Shown here: piece after piece, positions 45,564-54,786 of the stretch
Numbering within the stretch: the stretch's first letter is position 1
Layout of the letters: each line of letters starts with the position of its first letter
Assembly: GCF_007971525.1 (NCBI RefSeq)
Contig: NZ_CP042437.1
Location: 2,294,001-2,358,000, forward strand
Direction of reading: 5' to 3'
DNA: 64,000 nt
From: Mucilaginibacter ginsenosidivorax
GTDB taxonomy: Bacteria > Bacteroidota > Bacteroidia > Sphingobacteriales > Sphingobacteriaceae
Made by a program: the position numbers and the translations under genes
The notes under the pieces: generated by a model
What the model saw: the letters and a program-made list of their open reading frames with translations, nothing else
Told to the model about the DNA's origin: nothing
Database searches by the model: none

Positions 45564-47336
45564 CTATTTACCTGGCAAAGTAGCCCGTATTTTTTTTACT
45601 TCAGATGCCGTAACCAGGCTGCTGTTGTTACCAAAATTACTCCTGATATAGGTAAGCACACCTGCTATTTCGGCATCGCTCAAAAAATTGTGCTTGGGCA
45701 TTACACTGTTGTATGGTTTGCCCTTAACGGTAACCGGCCCTTCAAGGCCGCTTAATAACACCCTTATGGCGGGCTCCTTTTCCATGTACTTGCCGCCGGT
45801 TACCCACTCCGATCCGCCCAGGGGCGGAAAAAGATTACCATCTCCCTTACCATCTTTTTGATGGCAGCTAACACAGTGCGTAGTGTAAATTTTTGCACCG
45901 CCTTTAAGCATCCCGGTAGCAAAATTATTGCGTGCTTTATCGGGTATTTTAAAATTGGGCAGCTTTTTACGCAGTTCCATTTTGGCAAGCATGGCGCTGG
46001 TAAATTTAGTTTTATCGCCCTGGTAAAAAATGCGCCACACCCTCCCTAATTCGGTATCACTTACATATAATGAACCATCGGGCCCTGTGGATAAACCCAT
46101 GGGGCGGCAAAGCGCATCGCTTACGCTTACCACAGTGTTACGGCCCGCAAAACCATCGGCAAATATCTCCCACCTGCCCGTCGGCACGCCATTTTTAAAG
46201 GGCACAAAAGCCACAAAAAAACCAGCCTGCGGGTACGGCGAGCGGTTGGTTGAACCATGAAAGGCCACAAAAGCGCCATTCTTATACCTGGCCGGAAACT
46301 GGTTGCCTGTGTAAAACAACAAATCGTTGGGTGCCCAATGCGCTTGGAAGGCAATCAATGGCTGGGCATATTTTGCGCCATCGCCCGCTTTTATGCCATC
46401 GCCGCCATACTCGGGGTTTAACAGTTTTTTATGCTGAATGGGATCGTAATAGTAGTATGGCCAGCCTACATCTGTGCCTTGTTTTATCTTTAAAAACTCC
46501 TCGGCAGGCATAACGGCGCTTTGCCAGGCGCTGAATTTTTTGGGAAACAACAACCGCAGGTCGTCGCGGCCGTGGGCTACAACATACAGGCAATTATCTG
46601 CCGTATTCCAATCCATGGCCACCACGCTGCGCAGGCCTGTGGCGTATCGGACACCGTCCTTTTGTTGCTGGTTGGGTTTAGCTTCATCAAACTGCCATAT
46701 ACCGCCATACTCCTGCAACAAGGGGCAGCCTTTTATCCCCGGCGAACCCGGAACCCGGTTTTGCTCCTGGCAGGCGTTGGATGGCGCACCAAAGGCCACG
46801 TACATATGCCCGGCATTATCAAAGGCCAGTGGCTTGGCATCATGCTCATGCTCGCCATGGGCATCGTGTAATATCAATTCCAGCGGACCATCGGGCACCA
46901 GCGTATTCGGATTTAATTTGGTACGGTAAACGTTTACCTCCGAACTGAAATACAGGTAGCCTTTATGCACCCGCATACTGGTACCATAAGGACCTTTATC
47001 GTCATAGTTGCCAAATTTTTTAATCGTATCTGCCTTACCGTCATGATCGGTATCCCGGGCGGCAATGTTGCCTCCAGTAGAATCGGGAAAACGGAGTTTT
47101 ACATAAATATCGCCATTGGTATTTACTGCCAGGTGGCGTGCCCTGCCGGCCAGGCTGTCAATAGCGATGACGGCTTTGAAATTACCGGGCAGGTACAACC
47201 CGCCGTTGTTTTTATCGGCCGTTAGCGTTTTATCGGGATGTTTAACTAAAACAAAAGCCAGTGTTATTGCTGCAATTGCCGTAGCCAAAAGCACTGTAAC
47301 CGTTTTTCTTGCGCCTAAAAAATTATTTTTCTTCAT
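45564..47336 (-). CDS. Sorbosone dehydrogenase-like propeller with C-terminal cytochrome c
   Basis: The 590-residue protein has an N-terminal signal/anchor (about 10-33) and a six-bladed propeller of the PQQ-dependent sugar (L-sorbosone) dehydrogenase type (about 50-460). Propeller motifs include R-H-L-A-V-N-T-N-G-D-I-Y-V, Y-A-T-G-L-R-S-V-V-A-M-D-W and L-S-T-G-P-D-G-S-L-Y-V-S-D-T. A class I cytochrome c domain (about 480-575) has C-V-S-C-H haem binding and a Met ligand candidate in V-M-P-K-H-N. It probably oxidises a sugar or aldehyde in the periplasm and passes electrons to its own haem. The substrate is unknown. It stands alone between divergently oriented genes. Confidence 0.88.
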   Translation of the reverse strand: MKKNNFLGARKTVTVLLATAIAAITLAFVLVKHPDKTLTADKNNGGLYLPGNFKAVIAIDSLAGRARHLAVNTNGDIYVKLRFPDSTGGNIAARDTDHDGKADTIKKFGNYDDKGPYGTSMRVHKGYLYFSSEVNVYRTKLNPNTLVPDGPLELILHDAHGEHEHDAKPLAFDNAGHMYVAFGAPSNACQEQNRVPGSPGIKGCPLLQEYGGIWQFDEAKPNQQQKDGVRYATGLRSVVAMDWNTADNCLYVVAHGRDDLRLLFPKKFSAWQSAVMPAEEFLKIKQGTDVGWPYYYYDPIQHKKLLNPEYGGDGIKAGDGAKYAQPLIAFQAHWAPNDLLFYTGNQFPARYKNGAFVAFHGSTNRSPYPQAGFFVAFVPFKNGVPTGRWEIFADGFAGRNTVVSVSDALCRPMGLSTGPDGSLYVSDTELGRVWRIFYQGDKTKFTSAMLAKMELRKKLPNFKIPDKARNNFATGMLKGGAKIYTTHCVSCHQKDGKGDGNLFPPLGGSEWVTGGKYMEKEPAIRVLLSGLEGPVTVKGKPYNSVMPKHNFLSDAEIAGVLTYIRSNFGNNSSLVTASEVKKIRATLPGK

Positions 47337-47529
47337 CCGGGAATTATACGCCGACTATGAATCGGCCGCAGGTTTGCCGGTATTAAAAGGAATTTGAAAG
47401 GGAAATGTTTAAACAAAATTCATGTTGCTATAAATAACCGTCTAAAAAAGCAGCCCTGCCCGCTCATTAAATTACTACGGCAGTATTTAATAAAAACCCT
47501 ATCTTATCATCCTCAATTTATTTACAGCA

Positions 47530-48834
47530 ATGCCCAACTCAGAAAAAAAATTAGGCTTATGGACAAGCACCTCCCTGGTGGCGGGTAATATGATAGGCGC
47601 GGGCGTTTTTTTACTGCCTGCCGCTATGGCCAGTTTCGGGAGTATTGGTTTGCTGGGTTGGGTATTTTCGGCAGTGGGATCGTTTTTCCTGGCAAAGGTT
47701 TTCAGTAACATGAGTAAGCTGCTGCCGCACGCCACGGGCGGCCCTTACGCATTTACACGTTATGGACTGGGCGATTTTGCAGGCTTCCTGGTGGCCTGGG
47801 GTTACTTCTTATCTACCTCATGCGCCTGCGCGGCCATTACCAAATCGCTGGTGAGCGCCTTAAGTACGTTTTTTCCGGCGCTGGCAAACGGCCTGCCCGC
47901 GGTAGCCACCGGTCTGTGCGCTATATGGCTGCTTACTTATATTAACACACGCGGAGTTGTAACCAGCGGCAAATGGCAGCTGGTTACAACCATACTCAAA
48001 ATATTGCCACTGGTGCTTGTGGCATTTGGCGGCCTGTTTTTTTTACAGGCTAAAAACTTTAGTCCGTTTAACAGCAGCGGTACAAGTACCTACAGTGCAA
48101 TAAGCACCACCGCAGCCATGACCCTGTTTTCTTTTATCGGAATTGAGTGCGCCACTATACCCGCCGGGAGTGTGGAAAATCCACAAAAAACGGTGCCGCG
48201 TGCAACATTGCTGGGCCTGTTAATTGCTACATTGGTATATATTTTAGGTAGTGTAAGCGTAATGGGCCTTATTCCCGCTGCCGAATTAGCAAAGTCGCAA
48301 ACGCCTTATGCCGATGCCGCTGCCATAATTTATGGCGACAATATTCGCTACTGGGTAAGCGCCGGCGTTGCCATTGCCGCTTTTGGCGCGCTTAACGGCT
48401 GGACACTAATGCAGGGGCAAATGCCCTTTGCGGTTGCCAGGGATAAATTGTTCCCCGCCATATTTAGTAAGCAAAATAAAAAGGGGGTGCCTTACATGGG
48501 CATCCTGCTTAGCAGTACGCTGGTTTCTGTTTTTATGAGTATGAATTACTCTAAAGGATTTGTTGAACAATTCCGGTTTTTATTATTGCTTTCGCTGCTG
48601 TCGATGCTAATTCCTTACCTGTTATCGGCTGCGTCCTATCTTATCATCAAAGTAAAAAACAAACAGGCAGATGGCTGGCTTGGCGCCGTGGTTTTGGCTA
48701 TCGTAGCATTTGGTTATGCGCTGTGGAATATTGTAGGCACCGGCAAAGATGCTGTTTATTACGGTTTTGTTTTGCTGATGATGAGTGTGCCTTTTTATGT
48801 TTGGGTAGCTTACCAAAAAAATAAGGAACAGTAG
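47530..48834 (+). CDS. APC-superfamily amino-acid transporter, AdiC/PotE-like
   Basis: The 434-residue protein has 12 hydrophobic segments and the APA-family features of basic amino-acid/polyamine antiporters. TM1 has G-N-M-I-G-A-G-V-F-L-L-P-A, TM6 has the F-S-F-I-G-I-E-C-A-T region (S-F-I-G-V-E-S in AdiC) followed by E-N-P-Q-K-T-V-P-R-A-T, and TM8 has G-A-L-N-G-W-T-L. This closeness to arginine:agmatine and lysine:cadaverine exchangers is from memory of AdiC. Its position 3.6 kb from a synthetase predicted to use a basic amino acid is suggestive. No decarboxylase gene is present nearby. Confidence 0.88.
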   Translation: MPNSEKKLGLWTSTSLVAGNMIGAGVFLLPAAMASFGSIGLLGWVFSAVGSFFLAKVFSNMSKLLPHATGGPYAFTRYGLGDFAGFLVAWGYFLSTSCACAAITKSLVSALSTFFPALANGLPAVATGLCAIWLLTYINTRGVVTSGKWQLVTTILKILPLVLVAFGGLFFLQAKNFSPFNSSGTSTYSAISTTAAMTLFSFIGIECATIPAGSVENPQKTVPRATLLGLLIATLVYILGSVSVMGLIPAAELAKSQTPYADAAAIIYGDNIRYWVSAGVAIAAFGALNGWTLMQGQMPFAVARDKLFPAIFSKQNKKGVPYMGILLSSTLVSVFMSMNYSKGFVEQFRFLLLLSLLSMLIPYLLSAASYLIIKVKNKQADGWLGAVVLAIVAFGYALWNIVGTGKDAVYYGFVLLMMSVPFYVWVAYQKNKEQ

Positions 48835-49070
48835 ATAGCCTTAAACTCATCAAACTTAAGTTAGCAGTAAAAAAGGGTAAAATTCAGCTTATCGTTTACC
48901 GCTTTACCCTATTGTCTTGCGCAGCAACCTGTGTTGTACCTCGGCGGCGCTACTACCTCCTGTTATTACCAGTATTTTAAATAAAATGTAATAATATTAT
49001 TACACAGCAAACCCGCATCTGTTTATTAAGATGAAAATCAATTGCTTGTAGGCTTTAAAAAAGTCATAAA

Positions 49071-49120
49071 TGTTAAATTTCGGGCTTTAAATGTTAAATA
49101 TACAGGTTCAATTGTTAAAT
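49071..49120 (+). promoter_or_regulatory. Three TGTTAAAT direct repeats spaced 21 bp (LytTR-type site)
   Basis: TGTTAAAT occurs at 49071, 49092 and 49113, i.e. with exact 21-bp spacing, each preceded by an AT-rich 3-5-base run. LytTR regulators recognise 9-bp direct repeats containing GTT about 21 bp apart, usually just upstream of the core promoter. The last copy ends 3 bases before the -33 element at 49124. The window encodes two LytTR regulators. Confidence 0.65.
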
Positions 49121-49123
49121 CGT

Positions 49124-49154
49124 TTTGATTACTAAAAACTTAGTTATACCTTGG
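49124..49154 (+). promoter_or_regulatory. Core promoter of the TonB receptor/GLPGLI operon
   Basis: TTTG at 49124-49127 and TACCTTGG at 49147-49154 are exactly 19 bases apart, matching TTTG-N19-TAnnTTTG with one mismatch in the second element. Transcription would begin near 49161, about 11 bases before the ATG at 49172. Confidence 0.6.
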
Positions 49155-49171
49155 TTTCCATAAATAACCTT

Positions 49172-51991
49172 ATGAAAATCACAATTACTGCACTAATAAT
49201 ACTCCTGTTTGGTACAGCTTCCGTTTTTGCACAAAATACCTACTCTATCAAAGGCGGAGTTGCCGATACGGCTTCAAATTCTAAATTAACTAACGCTACC
49301 GTTGCTGTTTTAAATGCCAAAGATTCCATCCTGCAAAAGTTTACCCGGGTAAATGATGGCCAGTTTGCCATTACCAATTTAAAAAAAGGTAAATTCATTT
49401 TGCTGGTAAGCTACTCTGGCTACGCCGATTTTGTAGAGCGTTTTACGCTCGACTCGGCACATACCACGCACGATTTTGGCCGCATAGGCATGATACTTAA
49501 AACCCAGCTGCTTAAAGAGGTTATTATAAAAGCCCAGGTAGCAGCCGTTAAAATTAAAGGCGATACCACCGAATTTAACGCCAAGGCATTTACCGTACAA
49601 CCGAACGCCAAAGTAGAAGATCTGTTAAAAGAGCTTCCGGGCATCCAGGTGGATAAGGATGGCAAAATTACTGCCCAGGGCCAAACCGTAAGTAAGGTTT
49701 TGGTTGATGGCGAGGAATTTTTTGGCGATGACCCTACCCTGGTTACCAAAAACCTGCGTGCCGATATGGTAGATAAGGTACAGCTTTACGATAAAAAAAG
49801 CGACCAGGCCGCATTTACCGGAATTGATGACGGGGTGAAGAATAAAACCATCAACATTAAACTTAAAGAGGATAAAAAGAATGGCTATTTTGGTAAAATA
49901 GATGCCGATGGCGGTACCGATAAATACTACCAGGAGCAGATTTTATTTAATCGCTTTAAAGGCAAGCAGAAATTTTCTGTTTACGGAACTTTAGGTAATA
50001 CCGGTAAAGTTGGTTTAGGCTGGGACGATAACAGCAAGTACGGCGGCAGCGGCGGCCTTGAATTTGGCGATGGCGGCGAGATATATTTTAACGGCGGCGG
50101 CGGCGACGACCTCGACTCGTTTAGCGGACGGTTTGATGGTGAGGGTATTCCGCTGGCACGGTCGGCAGGAGCGCATTATGATACCAAATGGAATGGCGAT
50201 AAGGAATCTATCAATGGTAATTACAAAATAGGATCGTTAAACGTGGATGGTACTAAAAATACCATAGCACAAAATAACTTCGACGGTACATTTAACACCA
50301 ACAGCTCAGATCAAACTTTTCATAACCACATGTTCCGCCAAAAACTGGATTTAACCTACCAGGTTAAGATAGATACCAGTCAAAACCTGAAGCTTATGGT
50401 GGATGGTACATCTAAAGACGCCATCACCAATACCAAATATGATTATGTAAGCAATTATGCAAACGGCGGGTTACAAAACACCAGTAAGCGTAATGTTGAT
50501 AATGATGTAAAATCGAAGATATTTAATGCAAGCGCTTTTTATACTAAAAAATTTAAAAAGGTTGGTCGTACGTTTTCGTTAAATGTATCCGAATCACTTA
50601 ACCAAAGTGAGTCAAAGGGGCAGTTGTATGCCCGTACAAAATCATATGATACAACTGCTACATTAACGCAGGATACAATTATCGATCAGCGCAAGGTATC
50701 AAACATAAAAAGCAATGTGTTAAATACCAACCTTACTTATACAGAACCGCTCACCAAAAAGCTTTCGGCGGTGGTAAACTATGGCATTAACCTAAGCAAC
50801 AACAGTTCTGACAGGCGCTCCTATAACGATCCGGGTGGAACCGGGAGCTATACCACTCTTGACACCACGGTGAGCAACTTTTATAAATTAAACCAGGTGG
50901 CCAACCAGTTTGGGCTTAACCTTAATTATAAAGGCAAAAAAGCCACGTTCAATTTTGGGTCGAGGGTGTCGGTGGTAAACTTTAAACAAATAGACGAGAT
51001 CAGAAATACACCTGACAGGACCAGAAATTTTGTAAACTGGTTTCCGCAGGCTACATTCCAATACCGCTTTTCGCAGCAGGAATCTGTACGATTGAGTTAC
51101 AATGGTAATACAACACAACCTACTATTGACCAAATTCAACCCGTATTGGTAAATAACGACCCGGTAAACAGAACAATTGGTAACCCCAATTTAAGGCCAT
51201 CATACACCAATCGTTTAAATTTTAGCTATAACTCTTATAAGGTGCTCAGCGGGCAGTCCATTTGGTTATATGGCTCATACTCCAATACCTACAACCCTAT
51301 TGTAAGCAACGTTACCACGGTAAATGGCAGAAACACGTATGTGTACACCAACCTTAACAGCAACCAAACAGTAAATATGTATGCAAGTGCCTACTTTGAT
51401 AGAAAAATCCCCAAAGTAGATGTAAACGCTGGTTTAGGGATTAACGGAAGCGGTAATACTTATTACAATTTTGTTAAGTACAACGATGGTCCCAACGCCT
51501 TAAATAAAACACAATCATACACTTACAGCCTCGATTTCAGGTTATCCAAATACAAACAAAAAAAATATGATATGTGGGGTTCGGTAGGGCCTACCTATAC
51601 TGTTAACTCCTCGTCGTTACAAACTAATATCAATAACAACGGCCGGGGCTTACAGGCAAATGGGGGCTTTAATATTTACCTCCCCCTACACTTTAGTATC
51701 AACTCCGATGCTACATACCAATACAATGCGGCAACACAATCGTTTCCGCAGGATTTCAGGAAAACGATCCTGAACGTAACCATTGGTAAAACATTTACAA
51801 AAGACGAAAGCTTTAAAATATACTTTGCCGGTAACGATTTGCTGAACCAAAACACCGGTTACAGCCGTACGGGTAATGCTAACCAGATCTCGCAGGAGCG
51901 TTATACTACTATCAGGAGGTTCTTTATGCTTTCGCTTGTTTGGGATTTTAACCATGTTGGCGGCGGCGCGGCCCCCGCAGCTAAAAAATAA
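49172..51991 (+). CDS. TonB-dependent receptor-like outer-membrane barrel protein
   Basis: The 939-residue protein has a signal peptide (ending F-G-T-A-S-V-F-A-Q), a carboxypeptidase-regulatory-like domain (about 25-110) and a plug-like segment with L-L-K-E-L-P-G-I-Q-V and L-V-D-G-E-E-F-F-G-D-D-P. A Gly-rich stretch near residue 300 (G-G-G-G-D-D-L-D-S) is followed by a long beta-barrel. The ATG at 49172 is chosen over an in-frame TTG at 49151 because the -7 element overlaps the latter. It is followed after 6 bases by a GLPGLI gene, a pairing typical of Bacteroidota. The ligand is unknown. Confidence 0.88.
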   Translation: MKITITALIILLFGTASVFAQNTYSIKGGVADTASNSKLTNATVAVLNAKDSILQKFTRVNDGQFAITNLKKGKFILLVSYSGYADFVERFTLDSAHTTHDFGRIGMILKTQLLKEVIIKAQVAAVKIKGDTTEFNAKAFTVQPNAKVEDLLKELPGIQVDKDGKITAQGQTVSKVLVDGEEFFGDDPTLVTKNLRADMVDKVQLYDKKSDQAAFTGIDDGVKNKTINIKLKEDKKNGYFGKIDADGGTDKYYQEQILFNRFKGKQKFSVYGTLGNTGKVGLGWDDNSKYGGSGGLEFGDGGEIYFNGGGGDDLDSFSGRFDGEGIPLARSAGAHYDTKWNGDKESINGNYKIGSLNVDGTKNTIAQNNFDGTFNTNSSDQTFHNHMFRQKLDLTYQVKIDTSQNLKLMVDGTSKDAITNTKYDYVSNYANGGLQNTSKRNVDNDVKSKIFNASAFYTKKFKKVGRTFSLNVSESLNQSESKGQLYARTKSYDTTATLTQDTIIDQRKVSNIKSNVLNTNLTYTEPLTKKLSAVVNYGINLSNNSSDRRSYNDPGGTGSYTTLDTTVSNFYKLNQVANQFGLNLNYKGKKATFNFGSRVSVVNFKQIDEIRNTPDRTRNFVNWFPQATFQYRFSQQESVRLSYNGNTTQPTIDQIQPVLVNNDPVNRTIGNPNLRPSYTNRLNFSYNSYKVLSGQSIWLYGSYSNTYNPIVSNVTTVNGRNTYVYTNLNSNQTVNMYASAYFDRKIPKVDVNAGLGINGSGNTYYNFVKYNDGPNALNKTQSYTYSLDFRLSKYKQKKYDMWGSVGPTYTVNSSSLQTNINNNGRGLQANGGFNIYLPLHFSINSDATYQYNAATQSFPQDFRKTILNVTIGKTFTKDESFKIYFAGNDLLNQNTGYSRTGNANQISQERYTTIRRFFMLSLVWDFNHVGGGAAPAAKK

Positions 51992-51997
51992 TTGATC

Positions 51998-52774
51998 ATG
52001 AAAAAACTCATTTTATATACAACCTGCTTATTTATGCTTGGGGCCAATACCTTGTTTGCCCAAAACAAGCACTTTACCACCAATGGCATTATTGAATATG
52101 AAAAAAGCGTAAACATGTACGCTGTTTTTCAGAAGATAATTGATAAGGATAACGAAGCCTGGCTACAACCTGCCTTTGACTCCTATAAAAAAACGCAACC
52201 TCAATTCAGGAAACTGAAAAGCACTTTAGCCTTTGGCAACAACAAAACCCTTTTTACCCCCATTGAGCCCGAAGCCCAGGGCAATACCTTCTTTTTAGAT
52301 AACCCGATGGTGGGTCAAAACAATACCGTACAAACCGACCTGAATACCTATACCAGCATTGACCAGAAAAAAGTTTTTGAATCGGTATTCCTGGTGAAAG
52401 ATAGCGTACGCAAAATAAACTGGAAGATTACTACCGAAACCCGCGAAATAGCAGGTTTTACCTGCCGCCGCGCAAACGCGCTGGTACTTGATTCGGTTTA
52501 TGTGGTAGCTTTTTATACCGATGACATTACAGTACCAGGCGGCCCCGAATCATTTGCCGGCCTGCCGGGCATGATATTAGGACTGGCTATTCCCCATGAA
52601 AATGTAACGTGGTTTGCCACCAAAGTAAATGAAATACCGGTTGACGATAAAGCGCTTGCCGCCCCTAAAAAAGGAAAGGCAGTAAATCGGAAAGAGCTAA
52701 CCGCCACCCTTACCGATGTAATGAAAAACTGGGGCAACCAATCAAACATCTACTTAAAAGCCTTTATCCTTTAA
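51998..52774 (+). CDS. GLPGLI-family exported protein
   Basis: The 258-residue protein has a signal peptide (about 21 residues, ending T-L-F-A-Q) and the family-naming motif as G-L-P-G-M-I near residues 188-193, preceded by P-G-G-P-E-S-F-A. The earlier T-R-E-I-A-G-F-T-C-R-R-A segment is also family-typical. It forms an operon with the TonB receptor. The family is proposed to act with its partner receptor, but the mechanism is unknown. The start is the ATG at 51998. Confidence 0.9.
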   Translation: MKKLILYTTCLFMLGANTLFAQNKHFTTNGIIEYEKSVNMYAVFQKIIDKDNEAWLQPAFDSYKKTQPQFRKLKSTLAFGNNKTLFTPIEPEAQGNTFFLDNPMVGQNNTVQTDLNTYTSIDQKKVFESVFLVKDSVRKINWKITTETREIAGFTCRRANALVLDSVYVVAFYTDDITVPGGPESFAGLPGMILGLAIPHENVTWFATKVNEIPVDDKALAAPKKGKAVNRKELTATLTDVMKNWGNQSNIYLKAFIL

Positions 52775-52793
52775 CCTAATCATAAACTTAAGC

Positions 52794-52836
52794 AACACCC
52801 TGTTATGCCCTGCATAGCAGGGTGTTTGTGTTTTAG
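52794..52836 (+). terminator. Terminator of the receptor/GLPGLI operon
   Basis: A 15-bp stem with one G-T pair (aacaccctgttatgc with gcatagcagggtgtt, loop cct) is followed by tgtgtttt. It lies 20 bases after the GLPGLI stop. Confidence 0.85.
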
Positions 52837-52875
52837 GGGCTGGGCTACCGTGTCCCTACACCTTTTAATAAAAGA

Positions 52876-53038
52876 AAATTGTCATTTCGATGGAGCAAGA
52901 GGAAGCAAAGAGCGGGAGCGCGAAAGAGAAATCTTGAACGCCTTGCATCCAAAGCAGCTTATCGGAATGCAGGGCGTTCAAGATTTCTCCTCACCACCTG
53001 CGCACAATCCAGCCCAGGTTCGTTCGAAATGACAATTT
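52876..53038. repeat. Nested inverted repeat (MITE/REP-like)
   Basis: Perfect 15-bp outer arms (aaattgtcatttcga at 52876 and its complement ending at 53038) enclose 23-bp inner arms (52926-52948 and 52967-52989, 22 of 23 matching, starting gagaaatcttgaacgcc). It fills most of the 321-base gap between convergent genes. Elements with gtcatttcga ends are, as I recall, dispersed in Sphingobacteriaceae genomes. Nothing in it is likely to be coding. Confidence 0.85.
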
Positions 53039-53095
53039 CTCATGATGAAATGCTAAAAGATACGCACACGCGGTAGCAAAACCAGGGTATGGGCT

Positions 53096-54070
53096 TTACA
53101 CATGCAACCCAACCATCGGCCACACAATTTGCCTGATAAACTGCGGGTGAAACAGCAGGGGCATGGGCGCTATCACCCAAAACAAAGTCCATAAACGGGC
53201 GGCGAACGGGTATTTTAAAAAAGCAGCCCCACTATCTGTCAATACCTTTTCCAGCAGTACCATAACTCCCTGGATAACAAAATATATCATGGGTAAACCA
53301 TATCCGCTATTTACGGGCACGCTAAGCGCCAGTTCATGCAACAGGCCCGAGAAGCCGAAGGCGACCATTAACGCGGCCCCCGGCCCTATTTTATTGCGCA
53401 ATGGGCGAAAGATGGTTATGGATGTCATTTCGCTAAAGGCCATGTTCCAGCGTTTGCCCCAAAATTCGGTAAGGCTCATGGCCCTGGCAGGTTGCTTAAA
53501 CAGGTAGTAGGTATTTACGCCCTTTAACCGCCACGTACCTGCACTAATACACAACAGCCCGAAGTGAAGAATAAGGCTTAGCCCTACCAGCAAAAAAGCA
53601 GTGGTTAACAGGTAGACCGGCTGTGCACCTAACGGCAGCAATACAATTTGGCGCCCCAGCAAAATAAGTACCCCGCCGGCTATTACCCGACTCACACCAA
53701 ACCAAATCATGGGCCAGGCATTGGGTAAGGGTGGCTGCCCTAGGTTTTCAAAAGGTTCGGCACGCATACCGGCCCAGCCGCCAGCAAAAACCAGCCATTG
53801 ATTAAATTGAAGGGTAAGTTTTTTGTTTTTGTAACTCTGGGCAACGGCAATAACCTTCATGGAGGTAAAGGTTGTGGCGATGATAGCCAGCATGCGCAAA
53901 ATGGGGTTGGCCTGTAAACATACAAAGTGTACAATAAAGATGCTTGCAATAAGCAAAACCCAGCTTTGCCACACCATTTTATATTTTATAAATGCATAAC
54001 CCAACAGTACAACGCCGGCGTTTGTAATGCCGAAATAAAAAAGGGATATTAGCACCGTTGTGTTAATCAT
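53096..54070 (-). CDS. MBOAT / wax-synthase-like membrane O-acyltransferase
   Basis: The 324-residue protein has about eight hydrophobic segments and the wax-synthase (MBOAT_2) signature: L-T-E-F-W-G-K-R-W-N at 200-209, then the probable active-site His H245 in F-S-G-L-L-H-E-L-A-L-S-V-P. These enzymes transfer acyl groups to long-chain alcohols or other lipid hydroxyls in the membrane. The acceptor cannot be predicted. It overlaps the upstream small membrane gene by 4 bases. Confidence 0.85.
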   Translation of the reverse strand: MINTTVLISLFYFGITNAGVVLLGYAFIKYKMVWQSWVLLIASIFIVHFVCLQANPILRMLAIIATTFTSMKVIAVAQSYKNKKLTLQFNQWLVFAGGWAGMRAEPFENLGQPPLPNAWPMIWFGVSRVIAGGVLILLGRQIVLLPLGAQPVYLLTTAFLLVGLSLILHFGLLCISAGTWRLKGVNTYYLFKQPARAMSLTEFWGKRWNMAFSEMTSITIFRPLRNKIGPGAALMVAFGFSGLLHELALSVPVNSGYGLPMIYFVIQGVMVLLEKVLTDSGAAFLKYPFAARLWTLFWVIAPMPLLFHPQFIRQIVWPMVGLHV

Positions 54071-54501
54071 AACTGCATATAATTAAAGTAACAGGCCCTA
54101 CTATAAACAACACTGAGGAAAACAAAAAGGATGATCAATACCGCCTCGGCCAGTTTATGCAATTTACCAGTGGGAAAATTTGTCCTGTCGAAATAAAGGA
54201 ACTGGATCAACACTCTCGAAATCCAATACACGGCGATAAAACCGGTCAGTAATGTTGCAAGCCGTGTTCCATTAACAAGGTCATTAAATGCCAGTGCCGA
54301 AAGCAGCCCGAAGCAAAGGTTAATTACCAGGATATATGCGGCATACGTCCAAAACATTTGCTTAATCAGGGGTTGCACTTTTAGCAGCTCGGGCCGCCAG
54401 TTTAAAACCCGGGGAATGGCCAGGCTGCCAACCACCAGCCCTACCTGCGCCAGCCCCGCAAACCAGATCAATTGCTGAATACTAAAACCTATGGTTTTCA
54501 T
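54067..54501 (-). CDS. Membrane protein paired with the MBOAT gene
   Basis: This 144-residue protein has four hydrophobic segments (about 8-28, 44-68, 76-98 and 116-137). I do not recognise a family name. The 4-base overlap (ATGA-type) with the MBOAT gene indicates co-translation and a likely functional partnership. Confidence 0.75.
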   Translation of the reverse strand: MKTIGFSIQQLIWFAGLAQVGLVVGSLAIPRVLNWRPELLKVQPLIKQMFWTYAAYILVINLCFGLLSALAFNDLVNGTRLATLLTGFIAVYWISRVLIQFLYFDRTNFPTGKLHKLAEAVLIILFVFLSVVYSRACYFNYMQL

Positions 54502-54724
54502 TTTACAGGCTATTTATTTTTATCCGTTTGGATAGTACAAATTTAAATAAAATATTAAACTTTCAAAATATATTGAAAATTAAATAATAATACATTAAAC
54601 GGATATCGAATGGTGTCGGGAAGCTGTTGAAAGAGTGACCAAGGGCACACTAACGATACAGGAAAGGACAGGTAAAAAATCTCAACTATTTCATTATCAA
54701 CAAAAAAACAGCGAATAATTATCA

Positions 54725-54764
54725 AAAAACAACCCCGCCGGGCATTCCCGCAGGGTTGTTTTTT
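54725..54764 (-). terminator. Terminator of the GH32 gene
   Basis: On the minus strand aacaaccctgcggg and cccggcggggttgtt-type arms form a stem around gaatg and are followed by tttttg; a T-run is also present on the other strand, so it may work both ways. The rest of the 285-base gap 54502-54786 shows nothing recognisable. Confidence 0.85.
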
Positions 54765-54786
54765 GCGGCTGTTGTTTTTGGCCGGA

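Noticed and set aside
52876..53038. Small coding gene inside the nested repeat (plus-strand frame 52805-53032)
   Set aside because: The frame is low-complexity, charged and wholly made of the inverted-repeat sequence.
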